Shown in pieces: positions 20,024 through 27,858 of a stretch of DNA of 64,000 nt. Below the pieces are notes generated by a model that ran no database searches, had not been told where the DNA came from, and saw only the letters and a list, made by a program, of their open reading frames with translations. The DNA is taken from contig JAGPCT010000001.1 of the NCBI GenBank assembly GCA_018057925.1, positions 124,001 to 188,000 of the forward strand. Direction: 5' to 3'. A program made the translations under genes and the position numbers. The DNA is from Saprospiraceae bacterium (lineage in GTDB: Bacteria > Bacteroidota > Bacteroidia > Chitinophagales > Saprospiraceae). Within the stretch, counting starts at the first letter, position 1. Each line of letters opens with the position of its first letter.

Positions 20024-21022
20024 TTATAGTTTTACTTTGCCCAATTTTTTAAAAAAAGCAATCTCACTTTGACCTATTTCTTCTAAATATCGGGCTATAC
20101 TCTGGTAGTTATCTTGGGCACTTCCCCTATTCTTGATTATTTTGGCAACCCTATACGCAAAATCACGCCATTTATCCCCTATTCCGGTCAATTCCTGTGA
20201 TAATTTATCAAGCTCTTCATTATTCAATAGATGGGAAGCTTCTTTTAAAAATGCAGCATACATAAATCGAAAGCCGCCACCGCCTGTACCAATTTCTTCT
20301 TGCATTCGAATTAAGTTGCCCAATGCAAGCAAAGCCTTTCGTTCAGAATATTTTTCCGGATATTTTTCAATTTTCTTAGCTAAATAACAGATTCCTTTCA
20401 CGCCGATAAATGGTAGAGGTGCACTTTTGATTAAAAAGAGTGTTCGCTTTATTCCCCGGCGAATTGCATCCTTAAGCTCGGGAGTATCCTCCGGCATTTT
20501 TTCAACATAATATAGTTTGCCGGCTGGTTCTGGAAAGCCCTTAGCCCATCTTGCCTTTGCCAAGTCATCCTTGTGAATACGCTTCATTTCCGAAAGCGTC
20601 GGGTCTCCTACAATATACTCATCTCCCTCTTTAGCCCAAATAACAATATTATGTGCATTAAAATGAAATCGATATGCATCCGGCAAATAGGGCAAATAAT
20701 AAACACTGCACATAACGCCTACCGGAATCTTCTTACTAAGTAACTCGTCTAATACATCCATCGACTTTTGCACAGAACGAAACTTTTGTGTCTTTACCTT
20801 AGCTCCAATCAACTTCATTGACCGGCTGAATATACCACCAGGCCAAATTCGAAAATTGGAAACCGGTACACCATTCACCTCAATAAAAGGTAAATGGATA
20901 AAAAATATTCCACTCCCAATTCCAAATATCATAGGCTCAGAAAGTTTTAAGCCATTGTATGCCAACATGTTGACTATAACGCCCGACTCACAATGAGCTG
21001 ACTGAATATGATTGATATCCAT
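20024..21022 (-). CDS. BtrH N-terminal domain / DUF4872 protein
   Basis: 332 aa. The N-terminal half (H-x-x-x-x-C at HCESGVIVNMLAYNG, later HNIVIW and YIVGDPT) matches the BtrH N-terminal domain, a papain-like fold. BtrH is the acyltransferase of butirosin biosynthesis that moves an acyl group from an acyl carrier protein. The C-terminal half is helical, as in DUF4872. Cys11 (or the nearby residue in HCESG) and His of FNAHN are candidate catalytic residues. Its neighbours are an exporter and a DarA-like protein. The substrate is unknown. Confidence 0.72.
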   Translation of the reverse strand: MDINHIQSAHCESGVIVNMLAYNGLKLSEPMIFGIGSGIFFIHLPFIEVNGVPVSNFRIWPGGIFSRSMKLIGAKVKTQKFRSVQKSMDVLDELLSKKIPVGVMCSVYYLPYLPDAYRFHFNAHNIVIWAKEGDEYIVGDPTLSEMKRIHKDDLAKARWAKGFPEPAGKLYYVEKMPEDTPELKDAIRRGIKRTLFLIKSAPLPFIGVKGICYLAKKIEKYPEKYSERKALLALGNLIRMQEEIGTGGGGFRFMYAAFLKEASHLLNNEELDKLSQELTGIGDKWRDFAYRVAKIIKNRGSAQDNYQSIARYLEEIGQSEIAFFKKLGKVKL

Positions 21023-21043
21023 CTTTTAATGCCTGATTTTGTT

Positions 21044-21454
21044 TTATTGTTGTTTGAAGTTAGTTAAGTCATCAACCTCAATGTTAAATATAATTGCGTA
21101 TTTGCTTAAAATCTCATCACTTAACTTATTAAATACATAGGGCTTAAAGTGCCGTTTGACTTGCCACTTCCACATATTCATATAACCAGCTAAAATCCCA
21201 ACATCAAGTAATTTTTTTTCCATATAATAAAAAATAGGGCTTTTTCGCCCTTCTCTGACTTCTTTTAATGCGAAAGTGACTTTAAAATCAACTTCTTCCA
21301 AGGCTTGTTTTAATGCAATCGCTTCCGGCTCCCATCCCATAGATTGAACCGTAGTATATTCACCTTTATCATCGATAGCATATTTGATCAATCCGGGACC
21401 AAACTTGTTTTCATATATCTTTTCATCGTCTTGCGGAACATCTTCTTTTTTCAT
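21044..21454 (-). CDS. Conserved hypothetical protein of the DarA/BtrH operon
   Basis: 136 aa, soluble, with charged N-terminus and no recognised motif. It contains MGWEPEAIALKQALEEVDF and MWKWQVKRHFKPYVFNKLSD. It sits 21 bp upstream of the BtrH-like gene and 7 bp after the DarA-like gene, so it is surely part of the same transcript. I recognise no family. Confidence 0.6.
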   Translation of the reverse strand: MKKEDVPQDDEKIYENKFGPGLIKYAIDDKGEYTTVQSMGWEPEAIALKQALEEVDFKVTFALKEVREGRKSPIFYYMEKKLLDVGILAGYMNMWKWQVKRHFKPYVFNKLSDEILSKYAIIFNIEVDDLTNFKQQ

Positions 21455-21461
21455 TTAATCT

Positions 21462-22397
21462 TCATTTAAACTTGTTTTCGATATAATTAACCGATTTAAA
21501 ATATATCAAATCAGTGGCAAGGCTTTTTCGATTAGCAAAGACCATAATTTTTGAAATTATAGCCTTTATAGGCGACATAACAAATATCCCAAAAATTAAA
21601 AAATTCTTAAATATTCTTACCATCGGGATTCTTTCCAAAGCTCCCGGATTACCTCTCTTTTTTATTCGCACAGCCCATTGCCTAAATTGCTTGATGCCGG
21701 TTTGCTCCAAAAGAATCAAACCAAGATTAAGCCGAACAGCTCCGGCATCTACCAATTGCGATTGCAAATGCTGCCAATCATCTTCCATCAAAGCTTTACC
21801 TATTAGCTTACCGTATTCCGGCGCCTTTATAAATTCTGGGTCTTGAATTCCAGCTTTAGGCAAAAACCTTGATGCTTCTTTTCTCCCTTTAAACAACCAT
21901 CTAATGATCGTCAAAGTAGAAACCAAGTTAGGTGAAGAATCGACAAATGCAATATTTCCTACGTGATTCACCTGCCATTGATATAAATAGCTCTTAATTT
22001 TCTCTAAAGCATTCAGCCACATATTTCTAGCACCGATGATGGTCAACACTTTACTTCCTTGAAAAATATTGGGAGCTTGCTTACTTTGCATAAAGCCGGA
22101 AATGGGCAATGATGGATGCAAAAACCATGGTTGAAATGCAAGAACTATTAAATCATATTTTTTTATATGTGTATATTGCTCAATAACAACTTCTACACCT
22201 TCCTCCATTACACATTCTGGCATTGCATCAAAGAATTGAATACTTGCCCAAGGAAAAGGGAAATCTTTCTTAGATACAATCCTAAAATAATCAATTTCTA
22301 CTTCGGGAGGCAATGAATCAAGACACTTATCAACCAACTCTTTGAGCTGTCCGGTCTGAGAGTAATAAAAAACACCAATATTCTTTGTAGGATTCAT
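21462..22397 (-). CDS. DarA-like flavodoxin-fold protein
   Basis: 311 aa. The N-terminus IGVFYYSQTGQLKELVDKCL resembles a flavodoxin/NADPH-quinone reductase phosphate loop (SQTGQ). The long hydrophobic C-terminal segment (MVRIFKNFLIFGIFVMSPIKA) suggests membrane contact. In Bacteroidota, proteins of this kind next to ABC-2 exporters and BtrH-like genes are annotated as dialkylresorcinol condensing enzyme DarA. The name comes from annotation practice, and the condensing role usually needs a DarB ketosynthase, which is not in the window. Confidence 0.6.
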   Translation of the reverse strand: MNPTKNIGVFYYSQTGQLKELVDKCLDSLPPEVEIDYFRIVSKKDFPFPWASIQFFDAMPECVMEEGVEVVIEQYTHIKKYDLIVLAFQPWFLHPSLPISGFMQSKQAPNIFQGSKVLTIIGARNMWLNALEKIKSYLYQWQVNHVGNIAFVDSSPNLVSTLTIIRWLFKGRKEASRFLPKAGIQDPEFIKAPEYGKLIGKALMEDDWQHLQSQLVDAGAVRLNLGLILLEQTGIKQFRQWAVRIKKRGNPGALERIPMVRIFKNFLIFGIFVMSPIKAIISKIMVFANRKSLATDLIYFKSVNYIENKFK

Positions 22398-22410
22398 TGT
22401 TCAAAATTTA

Positions 22411-23166
22411 CTAATCAATTTGAATGCCTTCAAACTTAAGTTTACGTACCGTGTCTTCTAATAAAATAACTTTATTGACTTGATCAATCATCAAATTTAA
22501 TGACTTATTATTATAGTCATTTATTTTCGAGTTTGCAATGTCGGTATCTATTTGGGTATAAATGGGTTCAAAAGCATTAGAATATGAAATAATTTTGACC
22601 ATTTTTTCTCTTATTTGAAATTCACCTTTTCTGTGTTGGTATTTAAATTCTGATATTTTCAAAGTATCCATGACATCGACCTTTCCATTTTGCTTTAAGT
22701 TTCCATAAAAAGTACCATAGCTTTTTGGTTTTTCGTCATCATCCTTTTTCGACGCTTCATAAGCAACTTTTTGATTTTTTAAATCATCCTTATTTTTATA
22801 ACTAAATTTACCGCTAAATGAAGTTGAAACGCCATTTACATCACCATTTATAAACAATCTTTTTCTACTAACAATTATTTTAATCTTCAATTTAGCATCA
22901 TCAGATAGTATATTTATCGTATCCCTATTATTTCCTGTTAAGGTGAATGTAAAATTGCCATAAGCTGAAGAATCTACTTCAATTTTATTGCCTTCTATCG
23001 GTTTTAATTCAATTTTTTTTGAAGTTCGTGAAAAATTGTTTTGTGACAAATAATACCCGTGATAAACACCACATAAAGAATTGACTAACGTCTTGTTATC
23101 GGAGGATTGACATATAACAGCGGGTATATGAAATGCTAAAAATAATAATAAAAAACAATGTCTCAT
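22411..23166 (-). CDS. Secreted hypothetical protein
   Basis: 251 aa from the ATG at 23166. A signal peptide is clear (HCFLLLFLAFHIPAVICQ). The mature part is rich in Lys, Asp and Asn with beta-strand patterns and no recognised domain. It ends 13 bp before the DarA-like gene and is probably the first gene of that transcript, or a neighbour read into it. No function is proposed. Confidence 0.6.
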   Translation of the reverse strand: MRHCFLLLFLAFHIPAVICQSSDNKTLVNSLCGVYHGYYLSQNNFSRTSKKIELKPIEGNKIEVDSSAYGNFTFTLTGNNRDTINILSDDAKLKIKIIVSRKRLFINGDVNGVSTSFSGKFSYKNKDDLKNQKVAYEASKKDDDEKPKSYGTFYGNLKQNGKVDVMDTLKISEFKYQHRKGEFQIREKMVKIISYSNAFEPIYTQIDTDIANSKINDYNNKSLNLMIDQVNKVILLEDTVRKLKFEGIQID

Positions 23167-23232
23167 CAATCAACTCATTATTTTGTCGCCATGATAAATG
23201 GTCATATTAATCAATATTGAACTTATAATATT

Positions 23233-23387
23233 TAAACCCAAATTCTGCATTACACAAATGCGGAATCGATTTACGACTCGTAATCAATGGTTTACAGAAA
23301 CCATTGAAACGATTCGTACATCGGGATTAACCCTCATAATCAGCACTATACGGTTTTTCAAAACCTTTACTGCTGAATTCGGGTTTA
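23233..23387 (+). repeat. Interspersed TIR/hairpin element, copy R1 (intact)
   Basis: 155 bp. Ends are TAAACCCAAATTC and GAATTCGGGTTTA, imperfect inverted repeats. Inside are hairpin A (23267-23323; arms about 26 nt, tip AATGGTTT-ACAG-AAACCATT) and hairpin B (23338-23379; AATCAGCA to TGCTGAATT, tip GGTTTT-TC-AAAACC). It lies in a 517 bp divergent intergenic region in which no gene was seen. Confidence 0.9.
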
Positions 23388-23683
23388 ATAATAGGAACAA
23401 CAAAAGTAAAACAAATATTGTTATACGGTAATCTGTCTCAAATTAGATTTTTGATGGATTGCAATATAAATAATAATAGATAAAATTTAAATTCTCAGTT
23501 AAAGTATTGATTTAGACACCAAAGATGATAGGGCAAAATAATGCTTTTTAAAGTTCAGAGGATTAAACCCCTCGTCATAAATAAATCACATGACGAAGAC
23601 AGAAGAACAAAAGCAGAATTCGAAATAATATCCTATTTTCTTGCTTTATATTTCTTTAATCTGAGTCAAAAAACACATTTTAT

Positions 23684-24781
23684 ATGTTAGGTTGGCAATA
23701 TAGAAAGTATAGTCCAGACCCTCAAAAGTCCAAGTTTGAAGAGTTGTTATCTATATTTCAAGAGTTATTGATATATTCAGCAGGTGAAGTTGCCAATGCC
23801 ATTCAGTGGCTTATGGAAATGGATAGAGATTATGAAATAACATCCGACAATTACGGAATACGTGACTTTTTAGATGAATTGGCGCTGAAAGGTTATCTAA
23901 GCTCCGATATAGATCAAAATTCTTTAATCCCAACAGCTAAGATGAACGTGTCACTTCGTAAAAAAGCATTAAAAGAGGTATTTGGAACCATTCAAAAATC
24001 GGGTCATGGCAACCACAATTCAAGGATTGAAGGCAAAGGAGATGAATATACATCTGATTTAAGACCTTATAACTTTGGAGATAATGTAGAACAAATAGCT
24101 TTTCTAGAATCACTAAAAAATGCTCAAATAAATCATGGAATTGATAATTTTGACTTAGGTTATGATGATTTAGAAATACGAGAAACCTACCATCAAAGTA
24201 ATATGAGTAGTGTTTTGCTTATAGACATTTCGCATTCTATGATATTATATGGGGAAGACCGTATCACGCCCGCTAAGAAGGTGGCGATGGCTTTATCTGA
24301 ATACATTTCATCACATTTTCCCAAAGATTCGTTAGACATTGTAGTTTTTGGAGATGAAGCGTGGAAAATAGAGAAAGATGAATTGCCTTATTTGGAGGTT
24401 GGCCCTTACCACACCAATACTTTGGCAGCTTTGGAACTTGCATTGGATATTTTACAAAAGAAAAAGAATACCAACAAGCAGGTTTTTATGATCACTGATG
24501 GCAAACCCACTTGTATCAAACGAGGAGGCAAGCTATACAAAAACAGTTTTGGTTTAGATCGTATCATTATCAATCGCACACTAAACCAAGCTAGCAAGTA
24601 TCGAAGGTTAGGAATTCCAATCACCACCTTTATGATAGCCAAAGACCCGTATCTGGTGCAATTTGTTGAAACGTTTACTGAAATCAACGGAGGCAGAGCT
24701 TTCTACAGCGACCTTTATGGTCTTGGAGACTTCATTTTTAAAGATTATAAAAGAGCCAAGAAAAAGTCGCAACGCAAGTAA
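23684..24781 (+). CDS. VWA domain protein
   Basis: 365 aa. Residues about 175-355 form a von Willebrand A domain with the MIDAS motif LLIDISHSM (DxSxS), a Thr in NTLAALELAL and Asp in MITDGKPT, so metal binding looks intact. The N-terminal 170 aa are a helical region seen in VWA proteins that partner with MoxR/magnesium-chelatase-like AAA ATPases. No such ATPase is next to it here. A 25-codon ORF follows after 5 bp. The role is presumed to be chaperone-like. Confidence 0.82.
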   Translation: MLGWQYRKYSPDPQKSKFEELLSIFQELLIYSAGEVANAIQWLMEMDRDYEITSDNYGIRDFLDELALKGYLSSDIDQNSLIPTAKMNVSLRKKALKEVFGTIQKSGHGNHNSRIEGKGDEYTSDLRPYNFGDNVEQIAFLESLKNAQINHGIDNFDLGYDDLEIRETYHQSNMSSVLLIDISHSMILYGEDRITPAKKVAMALSEYISSHFPKDSLDIVVFGDEAWKIEKDELPYLEVGPYHTNTLAALELALDILQKKKNTNKQVFMITDGKPTCIKRGGKLYKNSFGLDRIIINRTLNQASKYRRLGIPITTFMIAKDPYLVQFVETFTEINGGRAFYSDLYGLGDFIFKDYKRAKKKSQRK

Positions 24782-24786
24782 GTAAT

Positions 24787-24864
24787 ATGAAAAATACCTT
24801 AAAACCGATTATACCTGAATGGGCTTTTCCTACGTTTATAATGGAAAGTTTAAAGGATTTATAA
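24787..24864 (+). CDS. Possible 25-aa ORF after the VWA gene
   Basis: ATG to TAA, MKNTLKPIIPEWAFPTFIM and six further residues. It begins 5 bp after the VWA stop, which suggests translational coupling or a remnant of a lost downstream gene. No family is recognised, and chance is possible at this length. Confidence 0.25.
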   Translation: MKNTLKPIIPEWAFPTFIMESLKDL

Positions 24865-24883
24865 AAAAATAAAAGTACATTAA

Positions 24884-25774
24884 GTGAACAAAATTATTGC
24901 CCTATTTCTAGTATTTCTGGTACACGAAAAAGGTCTCACACAAAGGTTAAGTTGGGCTCAATGGGACAAAATAATAAGTCAAAAAGGAGAAACTATATTA
25001 TCAGATACAATTGCCCAACACCGTCAAGAGGCGGTAGATTTTGTCATGGATTTTTTCAACGAACATCTCAATGACCCGACATCATTTCAGGAAAAATTCA
25101 TCGATTCTAAGTTCCTATCCATACTCTATCCAGAAGATTCATCCTTTAGAATTATCACCGGACAATTATTTATAGACAATAACTCGTATCGATATTATGG
25201 AGGCATCCAAAAATCCAATGGTGTTTTTATTCCTTTTACCGATCGCTCTTATGAAAACGAAGAAGAAGGGTTGACCAACGAGGAACTAAGAGCAGAAGAA
25301 TGGCAAGGCGCCTTATATTATAGACTTTTTGATTGTAAATTAAAAGGGAAGCCTTATTATCTACTACTTGGATTTAATGGGTATTCATTCTTTAATAAAA
25401 GAAAAACGATTGAAATATTATCATTTGATGCCAACGATCAGCCACTTTTCGGAAAAGATGTATTTATAAAAGACTCGACTGATGGTGCTGATATACCACT
25501 CAGGTATATTTTTACATATTCGGCTGACGTCTCTATGCAACTTAATTACGAAAAGGAAGAAGACCTCCTTATTTTGGATCATTTAATACCGATGTCTGAA
25601 ATATATAAAGGTCAGGGTGAGACAGCTGTACCGGATGGTACGTATGAAGCTTTTCAATACAAAAAAGGACGTTGGAAACATATTTCATTTCTACCCCAAC
25701 GATTTATGAACAAATCAGAAATGAATTCCATTCCTAAAAATAAAACTAAACAATTCGGTCGAACTGAAGAGTGA
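24884..25774 (+). CDS. Secreted conserved hypothetical protein
   Basis: 296 aa with a GTG start and an N-terminal hydrophobic stretch (KIIALFLVFLVHEKGLTQ) that looks like a signal peptide. The mature protein has many aromatic residues (YRLFDCKLKGKPYYLLLGFNGY). The pattern recalls periplasmic conserved unknowns common in Bacteroidota. It may share a message with the VWA gene, 102 bp upstream. No function is proposed. Confidence 0.6.
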   Translation: MNKIIALFLVFLVHEKGLTQRLSWAQWDKIISQKGETILSDTIAQHRQEAVDFVMDFFNEHLNDPTSFQEKFIDSKFLSILYPEDSSFRIITGQLFIDNNSYRYYGGIQKSNGVFIPFTDRSYENEEEGLTNEELRAEEWQGALYYRLFDCKLKGKPYYLLLGFNGYSFFNKRKTIEILSFDANDQPLFGKDVFIKDSTDGADIPLRYIFTYSADVSMQLNYEKEEDLLILDHLIPMSEIYKGQGETAVPDGTYEAFQYKKGRWKHISFLPQRFMNKSEMNSIPKNKTKQFGRTEE

Positions 25775-25821
25775 CTATTCTTGGCATCTTTGATTAAGCT
25801 ATAAACAACTTAACGAAAGAA

Positions 25822-26214
25822 TCATTCAAAATATGTTTCCGTTATTTTTTCGACAAAATTTAACCCAGCCAATTGGTGTAGTATTTTCACAGCATGAGGT
25901 TGGTGTGTATTTCCCATGCAAAGAATCTGATTTTTGCCACACATAGACCGTCCCATTGACTTTGTAAAATTAATCGTAGTATCGATTTTACTCACTTTTT
26001 CTCTATTCATTTTAGTATCCGGGATACAAAATTCATACGAAATACTGTGCTTCCCGTCTTCCGTGCCAGCCAAACCATCTTTATCCAGCTGATTCAAATC
26101 AAACTTTATCTTAGAACTCATCATTGAATCAATTGAGTATTTCTTTTGCGTGTTACAAGCATAAAACATTCCAATAAAACAAATGCTTAAAATGTATAAA
26201 ATATACAGTCTCAT
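25822..26214 (-). CDS. Putative lipoprotein, hypothetical
   Basis: 130 aa. LYILYILSICFIGMFYACN is a type II signal peptide; lipidation would be at the Cys of YACN. The short mature part has no recognised domain but includes two further Cys (FCIPD and MCGKNQILCMG). It is cotranscribed with the gene at 26232 (17 bp apart). Function unknown. Confidence 0.55.
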   Translation of the reverse strand: MRLYILYILSICFIGMFYACNTQKKYSIDSMMSSKIKFDLNQLDKDGLAGTEDGKHSISYEFCIPDTKMNREKVSKIDTTINFTKSMGRSMCGKNQILCMGNTHQPHAVKILHQLAGLNFVEKITETYFE

Positions 26215-26231
26215 AATTATACAAATACAAT

Positions 26232-26798
26232 TTATTGATTATTCCGTTTAAAAGTATAGACAAAACCGACCTCCCATGAGCTCCCTTCGTCTTTACTTGA
26301 CTCATAATTAAACATTACAGTATCTTTATTAATGTATTCAAAAATAAATCTATCCAACGCTGGTACACCATCCATCATGGTGCTGCCCGTAAAAACAAAC
26401 CGATTGGGATTGATACTTGAGCTATAAAATCGAACACCATTTGAAGACAATTTATCTCCATCGGAACCCACCCAAACAAATTTCCAACGACTATCCATAG
26501 CATCAGAATAAACCAATCCAACTGCTACTTTACCATCCGGCTTATCTAGATGAATTTCAAGGGCATTTCCATTTGAGATTGGTCTAATTTGGCAATATGC
26601 CGCAAAAATAGCAGCTCTATTGTATGAGACCCAAGATCCGATTAAATCATTAAACGGGGTGTTGGGAGTTATAATGACAGGCTTAATTTCTTTTTTACTG
26701 ACAGGTCTTTTCTGCCCAATGAGTGGAAGACAAATGACCTGTATGCCAAAAATCAATAAAAAACAAGTAAAATTATAATTCAAAACTTTGAAAGACAT
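26232..26798 (-). CDS. Secreted hypothetical protein
   Basis: About 188 aa from the ATG at 26798, chosen because it opens a signal peptide (TCFLLIFGIQVICLPLIGQ); upstream in-frame starts add a non-signal leader. The mature part has a lipocalin-like feel (DLIGSWVSYNRAAIF, FKFVWVG-like strands, FVYTFKR at the end), but I cannot assign a family firmly. It is upstream of the lipoprotein gene on the same strand. Confidence 0.5.
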   Translation of the reverse strand: MSFKVLNYNFTCFLLIFGIQVICLPLIGQKRPVSKKEIKPVIITPNTPFNDLIGSWVSYNRAAIFAAYCQIRPISNGNALEIHLDKPDGKVAVGLVYSDAMDSRWKFVWVGSDGDKLSSNGVRFYSSSINPNRFVFTGSTMMDGVPALDRFIFEYINKDTVMFNYESSKDEGSSWEVGFVYTFKRNNQ

Positions 26799-26994
26799 AA
26801 GTTTACACATAGATTTTCTACTAAGTAATATCGCAAATGTAATCAATAAATATTGTGAAATAAATAATATTTAAATAAACTTAATTCTATTTTATTAGTT
26901 AATCAGTATTAATAATAGGATTGGTCAGAATAAATAATATTTTTTTGACCGCCATTAAGCTTTATTTCATTTCCTTTGCACAATATTTCAAGAC

Positions 26995-27657
26995 ATGTTT
27001 GAGACTATTAAAAAAGTTATTGATTTTATACTTCATATTGACGTTCATTTATTAGAGATAGTCAATAATTATGGAACAGCCACCTATATTATATTATTTT
27101 TGGTGGTATTCTGTGAAACCGGCTTAGTTGTAACGCCTTTTTTGCCGGGTGATTCATTATTTTTTGCTGCCGGTGCGTTATGTGCTTCTTCTGGTCTCAA
27201 TCTTTTCGTAACAATAGCTGTTTGTCTTGCAGGTGCAATCATCGGGAATACAGTAAATTACGAAATTGGTAAACGACTTGGCCCGGCTATATTTAAAAAT
27301 GGCAATCGATTTATTAAAAAAGAGCATATTGAAAAAACACAAGAATTTTATTTAAAACATGGCACGAAAGCTATTGTTTTGAGTCGTTTTTTACCTATTT
27401 TCAGAACATTTGTACCATTTATTGCCGGTATTGCTAATATGAATCCTGCTAAACACTTCCTGTATAATGTGATTGGTGCTATTCTTTGGGTATTAACCTT
27501 TGTATTGGCAGGTTATTTCTTTGGTCTCACACCGATCGTAAAAGAAAACTTTAGTTTAGTTATTATAGGTATCCTTGTTGTTACTATACTTCCTGGAATT
27601 TTTGCTTTTCTTAAAAGTAAATTTTCTTCCAAAAAAGAAGAAGAATCAACCATTTAA
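26995..27657 (+). CDS. DedA family membrane protein
   Basis: 220 aa. The DedA/SNARE-associated pattern is complete: CETGLVVTPFLPGDSLFFAAG, GNTVNYEIGKRLGP, and the conserved SRFLPIFRTFVPFIAGIANM with its essential Arg residues. DedA proteins act in membrane homeostasis as undecaprenyl-phosphate or phospholipid flippases. Its TAA stop lies within the left inverted repeat of repeat copy R2. Confidence 0.92.
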   Translation: MFETIKKVIDFILHIDVHLLEIVNNYGTATYIILFLVVFCETGLVVTPFLPGDSLFFAAGALCASSGLNLFVTIAVCLAGAIIGNTVNYEIGKRLGPAIFKNGNRFIKKEHIEKTQEFYLKHGTKAIVLSRFLPIFRTFVPFIAGIANMNPAKHFLYNVIGAILWVLTFVLAGYFFGLTPIVKENFSLVIIGILVVTILPGIFAFLKSKFSSKKEEESTI

Positions 27658-27808
27658 CCAAAATTCCTAATTTGACAATTACGGAATCGATTTACTACTC
27701 GTAATCAATGGTATATAGAAACCATTGAAACGATTCGTACATCGGGATTAACCCTCATAATCAGCACTATACGGTTTTCCAAAACCTTTACTGCTGAATT
27801 CAGGTTTA
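27654..27808 (+). repeat. Interspersed TIR/hairpin element, copy R2
   Basis: About 155 bp in the R1 orientation. From 27680 it matches R1 nearly base for base except a decayed hairpin-A tip (GGTATATAGAAACC). The left end (TTAACCAAAATTCC) overlaps the dedA stop codon. The right end reads GAATTCAGGTTTA. It lies between convergent genes. Confidence 0.88.
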
Positions 27809-27858
27809 ACGTACTTATCGCAATAGAAAAATGTGGAATGTAGATTAAAAAAATGGCA

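Noticed and set aside
17983..23166. A complete flexirubin or aryl-polyene cluster
   Set aside because: No ketosynthase, acyl carrier protein, ammonia-lyase or DarB is present, so only the accessory and export part can be claimed.
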